A DNA stretch of 64,000 nucleotides from Candidatus Allofournierella pullicola (GTDB lineage Bacteria > Bacillota > Clostridia > Oscillospirales > Ruminococcaceae). The stretch spans positions 1 through 64,000 of the forward strand of contig DXFW01000024.1 of NCBI GenBank assembly GCA_019114225.1, given 5' to 3'. The translations under genes and the position numbers were made by a program. Each line of letters starts with the position of its first letter. The first letter of the stretch is position 1. Shown in pieces: positions 23,870 to 33,425 of the stretch. Under the pieces are notes generated by a model. It searched no databases, had not been told where the DNA came from, and saw only the letters and a program-made list of their open reading frames with translations.

Positions 23870-26026
23870 ATGAAAGAGTTATACACCGATCTGGCCGTGG
23901 TGGGCGGCGGCCCCGCCGGCGTATGCGCGGCACTGGAAGCCGCGCGTCTTGGCCTGGAGGCCGTGCTCATCCAGAACCGCCCGGTGCTGGGCGGCAATTC
24001 CAGCAGCGAGATCCGGGTGTGGACCCGGGGCGCCGTGGGCGCGGGCAATCTGTTCAGCGAGGAGATGGGTGTGCTGGGTGCATTGAAAATGCGCAACCTT
24101 TACTCCAACCCCGACGGAAACCCCCTCTTCTGGGACGACGTGCTTCTGGACGCAGTGACCAGCCAGCCCGGCCTGACCCTCCTTTTGAACACCGATGTCA
24201 TTCAGGTGGAGGTGCAGGACCGCCGGCTGCTGTGGGTGCAGGGCAGCCAGCAGGCCAGCGAGCGCACCTGGCGGGTGCATGCCAAAATGTTCATCGACGC
24301 CACCGGCGACGGGTCGGTGGGTGCGAAGGCAGGGGTGCCCTATTGGATCGGCGAGCACCTGTTCCGAAAGGACGCCGCCCCTGAACCCACCGCTCTGCTG
24401 GGCAGCTCCATCCTTTATTATGTAAAGAAAGAAGACCACCCGGTGACCTTTGTTCCGCCCTCCTACGCCTACGGGCTGGAGGAAGTGGAGGCGCTTTTGG
24501 GCCGGGGCGGGCGTATCGTTTCCGAGACCCAGAGCGGCAGCGACTGCTGGTGGTTCGAATACGGCGGGCTGCGCAACACCATTGCCGACGCCCAGGACAT
24601 TGCCTTTGAACTGCGGCGTATTGTGATGGGGATCTGGAACCACATCAAAAACAGCGGGCATTTTGACGCCGCCTGCTATACGCTGGAGTGGGTGGGCAGC
24701 CTGCCCGGCAAGCGGGAATCCCGCCGGATGGACACCGCCTACCTGCTCAGCCAGGAGGATGTGCTGCGCCACACCGAGTTCGACGACGGCGGCTTTTACG
24801 GCGGCTGGTATATGGATTTCCACCCCGCAGAAGGGATCGGCAGCGACGAGGACAACTGCACCCAGATCCCGGTGAATGTTTACGCCGTGCCGCTGCGCTG
24901 CCTGTATCACGCCGATTTCCCGAATCTGCTGTTCGCGGGCCGGAACATCGGCACCCGGCGGGAAGCGTTCGTCTCCACACGGGTGATGAACACCTGCGGA
25001 CTTTCCGGCCAGGCGGCCGCTGCGCTCGCCTGGGGCTGCCTGCGGTGGCAAAAGAGCCCCGCCGGGCTTGCTCCCGGGGAAGTGGAGAACATCCGCCAAA
25101 CGCTTTTGCGGGAAGATATGTTCCTGCCGGGCCTTTTGAACCGGGACCCGGAAGACCTTGCCCGGAACGCCGCGGTGACGGCAAGCTCCTTCTACCTGCC
25201 CGACGGGGAAGCGCCCTCCGGCTGGTTCCCGCTGGAGCAGGGCGGGTTCATCGCCAGCCCTTGCCCCGATGAGCCCCAGGCGCGTTTTCTGGTTCGGGCC
25301 GACACGCCTTGCGAGTTGCGGGCAACATGGCACTGCTGCCCCCTGCCCAGCCGCCTTTGCCCCGGTCAGCCTGCCGGCGGGCAGAGTTGGAAACTGACCG
25401 CCGGGGAGAACTGGCTGGAAGCCCGCTTCCCTTCCCAGGCACAGGGACAATATGGTATGCTTGTGTTCGACCCTGCTCCCGGCGTCTCGCTGGGACTGGC
25501 AAAACGGAGGTCACCGGGCATTCTCTGCGGCCGGGCCGACGCGCCGGAATACCTTGACCCGCTTTTTCTGCCCGGCAAGAACAGCTTCTACGCGCCGGAA
25601 AACGTGATCGATGGCTGCAGCCGCGTGTGGCGCAAACCGCACCTGTGGTGTTCGGCCCCCGAGGCGGAGCCCTGGCTGGAACTGCGCTGGGACGCCCCCC
25701 GCACCTTCGACACCATCCTGCTGTATCTTGACCCGGAGCTTTCCATGGAGATCCCCAGCAGCCGCACCGACCACTGGGAGGACCACCACAAATTTGCCGC
25801 CCGCCGCGGCATGCCGCCCCAGCTCATGCGGGACGTGAGCGTGCAGACGCTGGGTGCGGACGGCTGGCACACAGTGGCCCGCTGCACCGGAAACTGGCGG
25901 CGGCTGCTGGAACTTCACACCGACGGCGCCGTGACCGCCGCGGCGCTGCGCCTTGTCTGCGAAAAGACCTGGGGCGATGAACGGGCGCACCTGTTCGAGG
26001 TGCGCGTATACAGGCAACACCGATGA
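23870..26026 (+). CDS. FAD-dependent oxidoreductase with C-terminal carbohydrate-binding-like domain
   Basis: A 718-aa protein. The first half is an FAD_oxidored (PF12831-like) flavoprotein: dinucleotide site VVGGGPAGVCAALEAARLG from residue 9, then NSSSEIRVW, FIDATGDGSVG near residue 145, and NIGTRREAFVSTRVM. The last roughly 150 residues (NSFYAPENVIDGCSR, WLELRWDAPRTFDTILLYLD) look like an F5/8 type C galactose-binding fold. No signal peptide is seen. It heads an operon with a sugar ABC transporter, so it probably oxidises an imported sugar or glycoside. ATG 23870 is chosen; a GTG four codons earlier is possible. Confidence 0.85.
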   Translation: MKELYTDLAVVGGGPAGVCAALEAARLGLEAVLIQNRPVLGGNSSSEIRVWTRGAVGAGNLFSEEMGVLGALKMRNLYSNPDGNPLFWDDVLLDAVTSQPGLTLLLNTDVIQVEVQDRRLLWVQGSQQASERTWRVHAKMFIDATGDGSVGAKAGVPYWIGEHLFRKDAAPEPTALLGSSILYYVKKEDHPVTFVPPSYAYGLEEVEALLGRGGRIVSETQSGSDCWWFEYGGLRNTIADAQDIAFELRRIVMGIWNHIKNSGHFDAACYTLEWVGSLPGKRESRRMDTAYLLSQEDVLRHTEFDDGGFYGGWYMDFHPAEGIGSDEDNCTQIPVNVYAVPLRCLYHADFPNLLFAGRNIGTRREAFVSTRVMNTCGLSGQAAAALAWGCLRWQKSPAGLAPGEVENIRQTLLREDMFLPGLLNRDPEDLARNAAVTASSFYLPDGEAPSGWFPLEQGGFIASPCPDEPQARFLVRADTPCELRATWHCCPLPSRLCPGQPAGGQSWKLTAGENWLEARFPSQAQGQYGMLVFDPAPGVSLGLAKRRSPGILCGRADAPEYLDPLFLPGKNSFYAPENVIDGCSRVWRKPHLWCSAPEAEPWLELRWDAPRTFDTILLYLDPELSMEIPSSRTDHWEDHHKFAARRGMPPQLMRDVSVQTLGADGWHTVARCTGNWRRLLELHTDGAVTAAALRLVCEKTWGDERAHLFEVRVYRQHR

Positions 26027-26118
26027 TCTTTCACGGGGACGCCCGGACGCTGGATCATCGGTTTGATAGGGCCCATTCAATCATCCGAACATCAAATATA
26101 GGACAAAGGAGAATCACA

Positions 26119-27426
26119 ATGAAAATGAGAAAAATGCTGGCGCTGAGCCTCAGCGCGCTCATGGCTGTTTCCCTTCTGGCCGGCTGCGGCGGCACTCCTG
26201 CTTCCACCGGCGGCTCCACCCCCGCCTCCACCGGGGACAGCGGCTCCACCGAGCCGGTGAATATCGTCTGGGCCGGCTGGTCCGGCGAGGAGGAAGCCTC
26301 CAAGGAAATCTTCCAGCGCATGCGCACCACCTATGAAGAGGCCAGCGGCAACACCGTGACCTGGGTGGGCTGGACCTGGGCCGACACCGCCCAGCAGCTG
26401 CTGATCCGCAACCAGGGTTCTGAACAGCTGGACCTGGCTCAGGTGGACATCGGTATCTTCAACACTGTGGCGCAGGCGGGCGTTCTGGCTGACTGGAACG
26501 ACATCCTGGGCGAAGAGTATCTGAAGGAAAACTTCACCTAGTCCGCTCTGGACGTGGGCAACGTGGACGGCAAACAGCTGGGCCTGCCCTGGAGCATGGC
26601 CTCCATCACCATGGTCTACAACCCCGAGATCCTGGCCCGTGCCGGCTGGGACACCGTGCCCACCACCATGGAAGAGTTTGAGCAGTGCCTGGACGATGTG
26701 GCCGCTCTGGGCGAGGGCATCGTGCCCTACGGCGTGTCCACCAAGGACGACACCTGCGCCGGCGACTTCATGCCCTGGCTGTGGACCTTTGGCGGCGCCT
26801 TCTTTGGCGAGGACGGCTCTGTGACCATCAACAGCGAGGCCGCCGTGGAGTGCGTCAAGTGGTATCAGAACATGCTGGCCAAGGGCTACATCGCCATGGA
26901 CACCGGCCGCAGCGAGGCCCGGCAGATGTTTGCCCAGGGCAAGATGGCTTTCTATGACGACGCTGTGGTTGCCAAGGGCCAGGCCGTGAGCAACGGCGTT
27001 GCCCCCGAGGACGTGGTGAACGTTTGCAGCGCCATGCCCCGCCCCGTGCTGAACGCCGGCGACCAGCCCCAGTCCACCATGTGGGGCCACATGCTGGTCA
27101 TCTTTGAAAAGAGCGAGTACAAGGAGCAGGCTGCCGACCTGGCCCTGACCCTGGTGAGCGACGAAGTCGCCATGGATTACTTCACCAACAACGGCATGCC
27201 CCCTGTGACCGTGAGCGCCTCCGAGCGTGAGGAAGTGAAGAACGACGCCTACCTGAACGGCTTCCTGGAGTCCACCTCCACCGCCCGTCTGGAGGAGACC
27301 GCCCGCACGACCAACGCCAGCGAGGTCAAGAGCGTCATCACCGAAGAACTGCAGGCCGCCCTGCTGGGCCAGAAGACCGCGGAACAGGCCGTGGCCGACA
27401 TGGAGAACCGCCTGAACGCCCTGTAA
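26119..27426 (+). pseudogene. Sugar ABC transporter substrate-binding lipoprotein interrupted by an amber codon
   Basis: Read through one stop, this is a complete 435-codon family 1 sugar-binding lipoprotein: signal peptide, lipobox LLAGC, a Ser/Thr/Gly linker, then a binding domain to the natural end. Codon 141 (26539-26541) is TAG, and the frame continues unchanged after it, so a single CAG-to-TAG change explains it. Other genes here use TAG as their real stop (the histidine kinase at 8721, the COG0523 gene at 37400), so recoding is unlikely. AAAGGAG precedes the ATG. Unless suppressed or a sequencing error, this transporter lacks its receptor. Confidence 0.85.
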
Positions 27427-27471
27427 TCTCCCTGCGCCTGCGCAGTTCCTTGCCGGACACATCTGACCTGA

Positions 27472-27504
27472 CCGGGGCCGCCCCCCAATGCGGGACGGCC
27501 CCGG
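27472..27504 (+). terminator. Stem-loop between binding-protein and permease genes
   Basis: CCGGGGCCG pairs with CGGCCCCGG across a 15-base loop. There is no T run, so it is more likely an mRNA-stabilising or processing hairpin than a full terminator. Confidence 0.5.
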
Positions 27505-27523
27505 CTGCTAAGGAGGCTTTTCC

Positions 27524-28414
27524 GTGAAAGGTATCAAAAACGGCGGCCACCTCACCGACCGCCAGGTGGGCTTCTTGCTGGTGGTGCCCGGTCTGGCGGT
27601 GTTTGCCGCCATCATTCTGTATCCCTTTGTGGACGCGGTGCTCATGTCCTTCACCGACCGGTCGCTGCTCTATCCCGACTACGACTGGGTCGGGCTGTCA
27701 AACTACATCAAGGTGTTCAAAGACCCCTACTTTGTGCCCACCCTTCTCACCACCGCAATCTTTGTGGTGCTGGCCACACTCATTCCCTTTGTACTGGGCT
27801 TCATCTGGGCCATCCTGCTCAATCAGGGATTCAAGGGCAGCGAACTCATGCGCGGCCTGACCCTGGTGAACTGGATCATTCCCGGCATTGCCATCGGCTT
27901 TTTGTGGAGCTGGATCTTCAACGGCCAGTACGGTGTGCTCAACGGTCTTTTGACGAACCTTGGCATTCTGGACAAGGGCGTAGCCTGGATGGGCCAGACG
28001 CAAACAGCGCTGCTGTGTGTGGTGGTCGCCCGTTCCTGGCAAATGCTGCCCTGGTATATGGCCTTCCTGCTGGGCGGGCTGCAGGGCGTTTCCATGGATC
28101 AGATCGAAGCCGCCCGTATCGACGGTGCCGGCAACTGGCAGACCTTCCTTCATGTGGTGCTGCCCCAAATGCGTTCCATCGTGACGCTGGTGCTGGTTTT
28201 GGGCACCATCGGCAACCTGCAGCACTTTGATCTGCCCTGGACCATGACCGAAGGCGGCCCCGCCCGGGCCACCACCACCCTGTCCATTGAGGTGTACACC
28301 ACCGCTTTCAAGAACTGGGACATGGGCAAGGCGGCCACCGTGGGCACCATTTGGGCGTTGCTGCTTGCCTGCTTCAGCTTTGTGTATCTGCGGCAGGTCA
28401 ACGAATCCGACTGA
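27524..28414 (+). CDS. Sugar ABC transporter permease (MalF/UgpA-like)
   Basis: A 296-aa inner-membrane protein with six hydrophobic segments and the ATPase-contacting EAA loop EAARIDGAGNWQTFLHVVLP. It forms the channel with the next permease. No ATPase is encoded here, so a shared MsmK-like ATPase elsewhere is expected, as is usual for these systems. The start is GTG, seven bases after AAGGAGG. Confidence 0.93.
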   Translation: MKGIKNGGHLTDRQVGFLLVVPGLAVFAAIILYPFVDAVLMSFTDRSLLYPDYDWVGLSNYIKVFKDPYFVPTLLTTAIFVVLATLIPFVLGFIWAILLNQGFKGSELMRGLTLVNWIIPGIAIGFLWSWIFNGQYGVLNGLLTNLGILDKGVAWMGQTQTALLCVVVARSWQMLPWYMAFLLGGLQGVSMDQIEAARIDGAGNWQTFLHVVLPQMRSIVTLVLVLGTIGNLQHFDLPWTMTEGGPARATTTLSIEVYTTAFKNWDMGKAATVGTIWALLLACFSFVYLRQVNESD

Positions 28415-28427
28415 GGGGGGTGACAGG

Positions 28428-29264
28428 ATGAAAATGTTTCAAAAGACCATTGGCTTCCGTATTTTCTTCTGGGTGTTCCTGGTGGCCATCGGCGCATTCG
28501 TGTTCCTGCCCCTTTTGTGGATGATCAACACAGCCCTGAAGCCCAGCGCCGACACCTTCACCCTCACCTTTTTCACCGGACCCAAAACGCTGGAAAACAT
28601 CCTGCGTATCATCCAGGATCCCACCATCATGGGCTATCTGCGTAACAGCCTGCTGGTGTCCTTTGCCAGCAGCTTCATGGCCACCATCGTGTGCGCTTTT
28701 GCGGGCTATAGCTTTTCCAAGTTCCGCTATCGGGGGCGCAAGTTCATCATGGGTCTGTTTATGATGAGCCAGGCGTTTCCCCAGGCCATTCTGCTGCTGT
28801 CCATCTATGTGCTGATGCAGCGCACCGGCCTGCTGGGCAGCTATTGGGCGCTGCTCATCAGCTATGTGGTGTTCACTCTGCCGGTGGGCACCTGGACGTT
28901 GAAAAGCTACTTTGACCAGCTGCCCGACGCGCTGATCGAGAGCGCCAAAATTGATGGAGCAGGCCATGCCCGTATCATGTTCCAGATCGTTTTTCCCATG
29001 GCGGTGCCCGGCATGATCTCCATTGCTATCTACGGCTTCGTCTGGAGCTGGAACGACCTGCTCTACTCCATGACCCTCGTCACCGACACCGCCCGCCGCA
29101 CCCTGGTGCCCGGCCTGGTGATGACCTTTTTGGGCGAGGCGTCCACCAACTGGAGCGCCATGATGGCCGCTTCGCTGGTGTCCGCCGTGCCGGTGACCAT
29201 CATCTTCGTCTTTTTGCAGCGCTACTTCATCCAGGGTCTCACCTCCGGTGCAGTCAAAGGATGA
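28428..29264 (+). CDS. Sugar ABC transporter permease (MalG/UgpE-like)
   Basis: A 278-aa inner-membrane protein with six hydrophobic segments and the EAA-type loop LIESAKIDGAGHARIMFQIV, ending in the family-typical QGLTSGAVKG. It pairs with the permease 13 bp upstream. ATG 28428 follows GAGGGGGG by eight bases. It is the last gene of the FAD oxidoreductase operon. Confidence 0.93.
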   Translation: MKMFQKTIGFRIFFWVFLVAIGAFVFLPLLWMINTALKPSADTFTLTFFTGPKTLENILRIIQDPTIMGYLRNSLLVSFASSFMATIVCAFAGYSFSKFRYRGRKFIMGLFMMSQAFPQAILLLSIYVLMQRTGLLGSYWALLISYVVFTLPVGTWTLKSYFDQLPDALIESAKIDGAGHARIMFQIVFPMAVPGMISIAIYGFVWSWNDLLYSMTLVTDTARRTLVPGLVMTFLGEASTNWSAMMAASLVSAVPVTIIFVFLQRYFIQGLTSGAVKG

Positions 29265-29275
29265 TTCACAAATGA

Positions 29276-29319
29276 ACAAAGCGGCTGTCACGGACTCAAG
29301 TCCGTGACAGCCGCTTTGT
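29276..29319. terminator. Bidirectional terminator between convergent operons
   Basis: A perfect 21-bp stem with a two-base centre, rich in T on the plus-strand exit. It ends the ABC operon on one strand and the PTS operon on the other. Confidence 0.85.
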
Positions 29320-29330
29320 TTTCTGCGTTT

Positions 29331-30935
29331 TTACATTTCCAGCACTGCCTTGCGAAGCGGCAGCACACGGGGGACCGTGACCGAAAGTTCGTCCACTCCC
29401 ATTTCCAGGAAGAGCGGGAGCAGCGCAGTGTCCGCTCCCAGTTCCCCGCAGATCCCGGCCCAGATCCCGCTGTTATGCGCGTTTTCCACCGTGCGGCGGA
29501 TCAGGCGCAGCACCGCCGGGTCGTGAGGATCCATCCCCGCGGTCACTGCCGGATTCTGCCGGTCCGCTGCAAGCGTGTACTGGGTCAGATCATTGGTGCC
29601 AATGCTGAAAAAGTCCACTTTTTTTGCCAGCACATCGCTCATCACCGCGGCTGCAGGCGTTTCCACCATGATCCCCACCTGGTCCAGCCCGAAGGCCGTG
29701 CCAGCTGAACGCAGCTGCTCCTTCGCCTGCTCCAGAAGCTCCAGCGCCCGATCCAGCTCCTGTTCTGAGGCGATCATGGGAAACATGATACGTACCGGGC
29801 CGAAAGCGCCGGCCCGCAGCATTGCCCGCAGCTGGTCGAGAAAAAGCCCGGGCCGGGCAAAGCACAAGCGGATTGCCCGCAGCCCCATTGCCGGATTTTC
29901 CTCTCGGGGAAGGTCCAGATAATCCACCTGCTTGTCCGCCCCGATGTCCAGCGTGCGGAGCACCACCGGCCTGCCGCCCATCGCCTGAACGGCCGACTTG
30001 TAAACGAGAAACTGTTCCTCCTCCGTGGGAGCTGCCCCGCCGGCCAGATACAGGAATTCCGTGCGAAACAAACCGATCCCTTCCGCCCCGCTTTCCGCCG
30101 CGTTGCAAACATCCTCCAGACTTGCCGCGTTGGCAAAAATCTGTATTTTCCGGCCGTCGCCGGTGCGGGTCTCCCGGTCCTTCAACCGCTCCAGTTCACA
30201 CTGTTCCCTCTTTGCTTGCTCGGCAAACTGCCGTGCCCGTTCCAGCTGGGCCTCGTCCGGTTCCAGGCAGAAGGCGCCTGTCCCGGCGTCCAGCATACCC
30301 GGACGGCCGTTCCAACCGGGCTCCACAGGCACGCCGGACAACGCGGGCACTCCCAGTGTGCGGGCCAGAATGGCGGTGTGCGAATTCTGCGAACCCAGCT
30401 GTGTGATAAATCCGAGGATGAACCGGCGCGGAACACGGATGGTCTCGCTGGGTGTCAGTTCCTCCGCAGCCAGGATAACAGGCCGGTCAAGGGCGGCCAG
30501 CCGGTCCTCTTCATGATTGAGGACGGCACACAGTGCGTCGGCAATGTCCGCAAAGTCCACCGCGCGCTGGCGGAAGTATTCGTCATCCATCGCTGCGAAC
30601 TGTTCGGAGAATTCCTTGCCCGCCCGCGCAGCGGCCTCCGCGGCCCCGGCGCCAGCCAAAACAGCCTCATGCACCTGTTCCTGAAAGTCCTCGTCTTCCA
30701 CCAGCATTGCGTGGATCTCAAAAATCTCCGCCGCTGCCGGGTCTGCTTCTTCGCGGGCTTTTTGCGCCAGCGCCAGGCGTTGTTCTCGAACGGTTGCGGC
30801 CGCCCGTTCAAAACGCGCCCACTCCTCGCCGGGCTCCTGGGCGGTCGGCAGACCGGTCCGGTCCGGCCTGCGGTAGAAAAAGACTTCCCCTGCCGCGATC
30901 CCCGGCGCAAGCGCCTGTCCCTGCCATTGTTTCAT
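29331..30935 (-). CDS. ptsI: PTS phosphoenolpyruvate-protein phosphotransferase (Enzyme I)
   Basis: A 534-aa Enzyme I that takes phosphate from PEP and passes it to HPr. The phospho-histidine is His186 in GSQNSHTAILAR. The C-terminal PEP-binding barrel has GIGLFRTEFLY, RTLDIGADK, SIGTNDLTQY and the catalytic cysteine in GICGELGAD. It is shorter than the usual 570-575 residues and the active loop differs from the common GGRTSHSAI, so it is probably a paralogue dedicated to this operon. It is the last gene, 15 bp after HPr. Confidence 0.95.
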   Translation of the reverse strand: MKQWQGQALAPGIAAGEVFFYRRPDRTGLPTAQEPGEEWARFERAAATVREQRLALAQKAREEADPAAAEIFEIHAMLVEDEDFQEQVHEAVLAGAGAAEAAARAGKEFSEQFAAMDDEYFRQRAVDFADIADALCAVLNHEEDRLAALDRPVILAAEELTPSETIRVPRRFILGFITQLGSQNSHTAILARTLGVPALSGVPVEPGWNGRPGMLDAGTGAFCLEPDEAQLERARQFAEQAKREQCELERLKDRETRTGDGRKIQIFANAASLEDVCNAAESGAEGIGLFRTEFLYLAGGAAPTEEEQFLVYKSAVQAMGGRPVVLRTLDIGADKQVDYLDLPREENPAMGLRAIRLCFARPGLFLDQLRAMLRAGAFGPVRIMFPMIASEQELDRALELLEQAKEQLRSAGTAFGLDQVGIMVETPAAAVMSDVLAKKVDFFSIGTNDLTQYTLAADRQNPAVTAGMDPHDPAVLRLIRRTVENAHNSGIWAGICGELGADTALLPLFLEMGVDELSVTVPRVLPLRKAVLEM

Positions 30936-30950
30936 AGCTTTTGCCCTCTG

Positions 30951-31208
30951 TTACAAGTTCTCTGCAAAGAAACGGCTCAGTTCTTCCTTTTCCTCCTGCT
31001 CCTGGGGCCCCTCCAGGCTCACGGTGACTGTTTCGCCCCGTTTGACGCCCAGCGCCATGACGGCGATGATCTTTTTTGCGTCGGCGCTTTTACCTTTCGC
31101 CTGCAGGGTGATGACCGAGCCCATCTGCTTGGCCTGTTTCACCAGAAGCCCTGCCGGGCGGGCGTGCAGGCCCACCTCGTCGGTGATGGTATATTGGAAT
31201 GTCTCCAT
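30951..31208 (-). CDS. HPr-family phosphocarrier protein lacking regulatory Ser46
   Basis: An 85-aa HPr. The active-site histidine is His15 in GLHARPAG. Ungapped alignment to B. subtilis HPr places lysine (Lys46, in AKKIIAVM) where Ser46 lies, the residue phosphorylated by HPr kinase for carbon catabolite repression. It can still carry phosphate from Enzyme I to the IIA of this operon but should not act as a CcpA corepressor. It lies between a TIM-barrel gene and Enzyme I. Confidence 0.94.
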   Translation of the reverse strand: METFQYTITDEVGLHARPAGLLVKQAKQMGSVITLQAKGKSADAKKIIAVMALGVKRGETVTVSLEGPQEQEEKEELSRFFAENL

Positions 31209-31251
31209 GCCGTGTTTCCTCTTTTCTAAAAAATCGTACAGGCCGCCGGGC

Positions 31252-32082
31252 TCACAGAGCCAGCAGGTTTTCCACCGTATCGGCCGTGGTGTCCTGCAGG
31301 ATATTGTCCAGCGCAGTGGACATCACCAGGATATCGAATCCGATCTTTTTGACCGCGCCGATGTTGCCCGGCTTTATGCCACCTTCCAGCACTTTGACCA
31401 CATGGGTGTTGTTCAGGAAAAGTTCGAACCGGTGCATGCACTCGTCACTGAAGCCGGTGGCGCTCTGCCCCTGATAGATCATACCGGTGCAAAGACCCAG
31501 CAGATCCACGCCTGCGTCCTCATAATCGCGGATCGCTTGCAGCAGGCTCTCATCGGTGGGAGCCTGCACGCCGAAGGTGTCGTAGGCCGAGATGTACGCT
31601 TCGCACAGAAGGCCTGCGTTGTGGGCATATTCCGCGATCTGCCGTACGTCCTCAATGTTCGACTTGTGGGTATGCAGGCAGTCGGCGCCAGCACAGGCAA
31701 TGCGCAGCGCGTCCTCCTGGGTAAAGGGGACCACCTGTTCCTCCGTGAATGCGCCGCGGGCAGCGCAGGTGATGAAAATATCGTCGCCCAGGGTGGCCCG
31801 CAGTCCCTCCACGGCAGTGGTCATGCGCTCCAGCGGCACCAGATGGCGGATGGACTCGGCCTCGTTCATGGTCGTCGCTCCCCGCAGGCCCATCTGCAGT
31901 GCCATGGCCGGATGGTTGGGCTCAAAGATACGGCAGCCACCCCGGTAAGCGCCCTTGGCAATGCGCATGTCGGTGGCCATGATACCGCCGAGCATAAGCC
32001 CGGTGCCCTGCTGTTCCAGAATCTTTGCCAGTTTCTCTTTGCGTGCCGCCTGACCGGCAGCCGCTTCGTAATGTGTGGTCAT
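31252..32082 (-). CDS. Putative TIM-barrel sugar-phosphate enzyme (unrecognised family)
   Basis: A 276-aa soluble protein with no signal peptide. The order of strand-like segments and the ending EGGIKPGNIGAVKKIGFD then ILVMSTAL resemble the phosphate-binding end of (beta/alpha)8 aldolases and epimerases such as NanE or HisA/F. Other stretches (FEPNHPAMALQMGLRGATT, GADCLHTHKSNIEDVRQIAE) match nothing I recognise. Lying between the PTS IIC and HPr genes, it is the only catabolic candidate of the operon and probably acts on the phosphorylated sugar the PTS delivers. Confidence 0.65.
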   Translation of the reverse strand: MTTHYEAAAGQAARKEKLAKILEQQGTGLMLGGIMATDMRIAKGAYRGGCRIFEPNHPAMALQMGLRGATTMNEAESIRHLVPLERMTTAVEGLRATLGDDIFITCAARGAFTEEQVVPFTQEDALRIACAGADCLHTHKSNIEDVRQIAEYAHNAGLLCEAYISAYDTFGVQAPTDESLLQAIRDYEDAGVDLLGLCTGMIYQGQSATGFSDECMHRFELFLNNTHVVKVLEGGIKPGNIGAVKKIGFDILVMSTALDNILQDTTADTVENLLAL

Positions 32083-32125
32083 TGTTCAGCCCCTCTTTTC
32101 GTCTCAGGTTAAAAACCGGCAGCGC

Positions 32126-33400
32126 TCAGGCGCCCAGCCCCAGCAGCCGGCAGATAAACAGCAGAATGGTATACAACGGGTTGCCCGCGCTGATACTGGA
32201 CACGAACATGGTGCCTTCGGGGATCATGTCCGGCGCCATCATCACTGCAGTCTCGGTGTAGGTGGCAGCCACATAGGTGCCGCACAGCAGATACAGCGCC
32301 GCGCCCACGGTCGCCGCCACCAGCGCGCGGAACATATTGCCGCGGCAGGCGATGACCGCCCACAGAATGTACAGTGTCATGCTGGACAGGTCCGCAAAGG
32401 GAAGCATGCGGTTGCCGGGCAGGATCATGGCAAGCACCAGCATGATGGGGATGATCAGAATGCTGAGGATCAGCACGTTGGGATTGCCCACACCGATGGC
32501 CGCGTCCATGCCGATACGAATTTCGCGTCCCTTCATTTTGCGGCTGGCCATTTCCTGGGTTGCTTCCGCGATGGGCGCAAGGCCCTCCATCAAAATCGAG
32601 CACACCTTCGGCATGAGCACCATGGTGGCGGCGCAGACCATGCCGATGTTCAGAATGCCCAGGCCGTCGAACCCGGCGCCAGCACCCAGCAGCGCGCCCA
32701 GGATCAGGCCCATCACGGCGGGTTCGCCGAATACGCCGATCTTCTCTCCGATCTTTTCGGTGGAAATGTCCCAGTCGCGGACCTTGGGGATCTTGTTCAG
32801 CACCCAGTTCACGCCAAAGTAGACCGGGGCCATGGTGATGGTGTCTTCGTGAGGCAGCGTAATGCCCTCGGGCACAAACTCACCCTCCCAGGCGCGGTCG
32901 GCAAAGACGTCCGCCAGTTTGGTGACCACCACAGAGGACAGGATGATCGCGGCCAGGCCGATCCAATAGCTTCCGGTGTATTTCTGCACCAGGACGCCGC
33001 CGGTGATCATGATCCAGTAGTTCCACATGTCGATGTTGAGGGTCTTGACGAAGCCCACCAGGATAAGCAGGATGTTGACGCCCAAAATGCCCACAACGGC
33101 CAGCGGCAACAGGGTGGACCCGAAGGCCATGGCCGAACCCAGCATCCAGCCTGCGTCGATCACATCCAGGTGCAGGCCAAGGTTGGTGGAAATCCCGTTT
33201 GCCGCTTCGGCAAGGCTGCCCATGAAATAATCCAGCACCAGCCACAGGCCCGCAAAACCGATGCCGTACAGCAGACCGGACTTGAATGCGTCCATGAATT
33301 TCATGCCAACGATAAGGCCCAGAATGGTGAAAATAATGGGCATCATCAAAGTTCCGCCCAGGTTGTTCACAAAATTAAAAACAGCTGTGATGATCTCCAC
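32126..33400 (-). CDS. PTS galactitol-type IIC permease
   Basis: A 424-aa membrane protein of the PTS galactitol (Gat) IIC family, with about ten hydrophobic segments and the hydrophilic stretch FVPEGITLPHEDTITMAP in the middle. It moves the sugar or polyol while IIB phosphorylates it. Gat-type IICs also carry other substrates, so galactitol is not assured, and no galactitol-1-phosphate dehydrogenase is present. The start is GTG, eight bases after AAGGAGG. Confidence 0.9.
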   Translation of the reverse strand: MEIITAVFNFVNNLGGTLMMPIIFTILGLIVGMKFMDAFKSGLLYGIGFAGLWLVLDYFMGSLAEAANGISTNLGLHLDVIDAGWMLGSAMAFGSTLLPLAVVGILGVNILLILVGFVKTLNIDMWNYWIMITGGVLVQKYTGSYWIGLAAIILSSVVVTKLADVFADRAWEGEFVPEGITLPHEDTITMAPVYFGVNWVLNKIPKVRDWDISTEKIGEKIGVFGEPAVMGLILGALLGAGAGFDGLGILNIGMVCAATMVLMPKVCSILMEGLAPIAEATQEMASRKMKGREIRIGMDAAIGVGNPNVLILSILIIPIMLVLAMILPGNRMLPFADLSSMTLYILWAVIACRGNMFRALVAATVGAALYLLCGTYVAATYTETAVMMAPDMIPEGTMFVSSISAGNPLYTILLFICRLLGLGA

Positions 33401-33425
33401 AGATCCTTCCTCCTTTTTTGTTTGT

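Noticed and set aside
26027-26118. A separate promoter before the amber-interrupted binding-protein gene
   Set aside because: Only loose -10-like AT stretches without a spaced -35 were seen, so readthrough from the oxidoreductase gene is simpler.
26539-26541. Recoding of the in-frame TAG, for example as pyrrolysine
   Set aside because: TAG ends the histidine kinase and COG0523 genes normally, pyrrolysine would not be expected in a sugar-binding protein, and CAG-to-TAG is a simple mutation.
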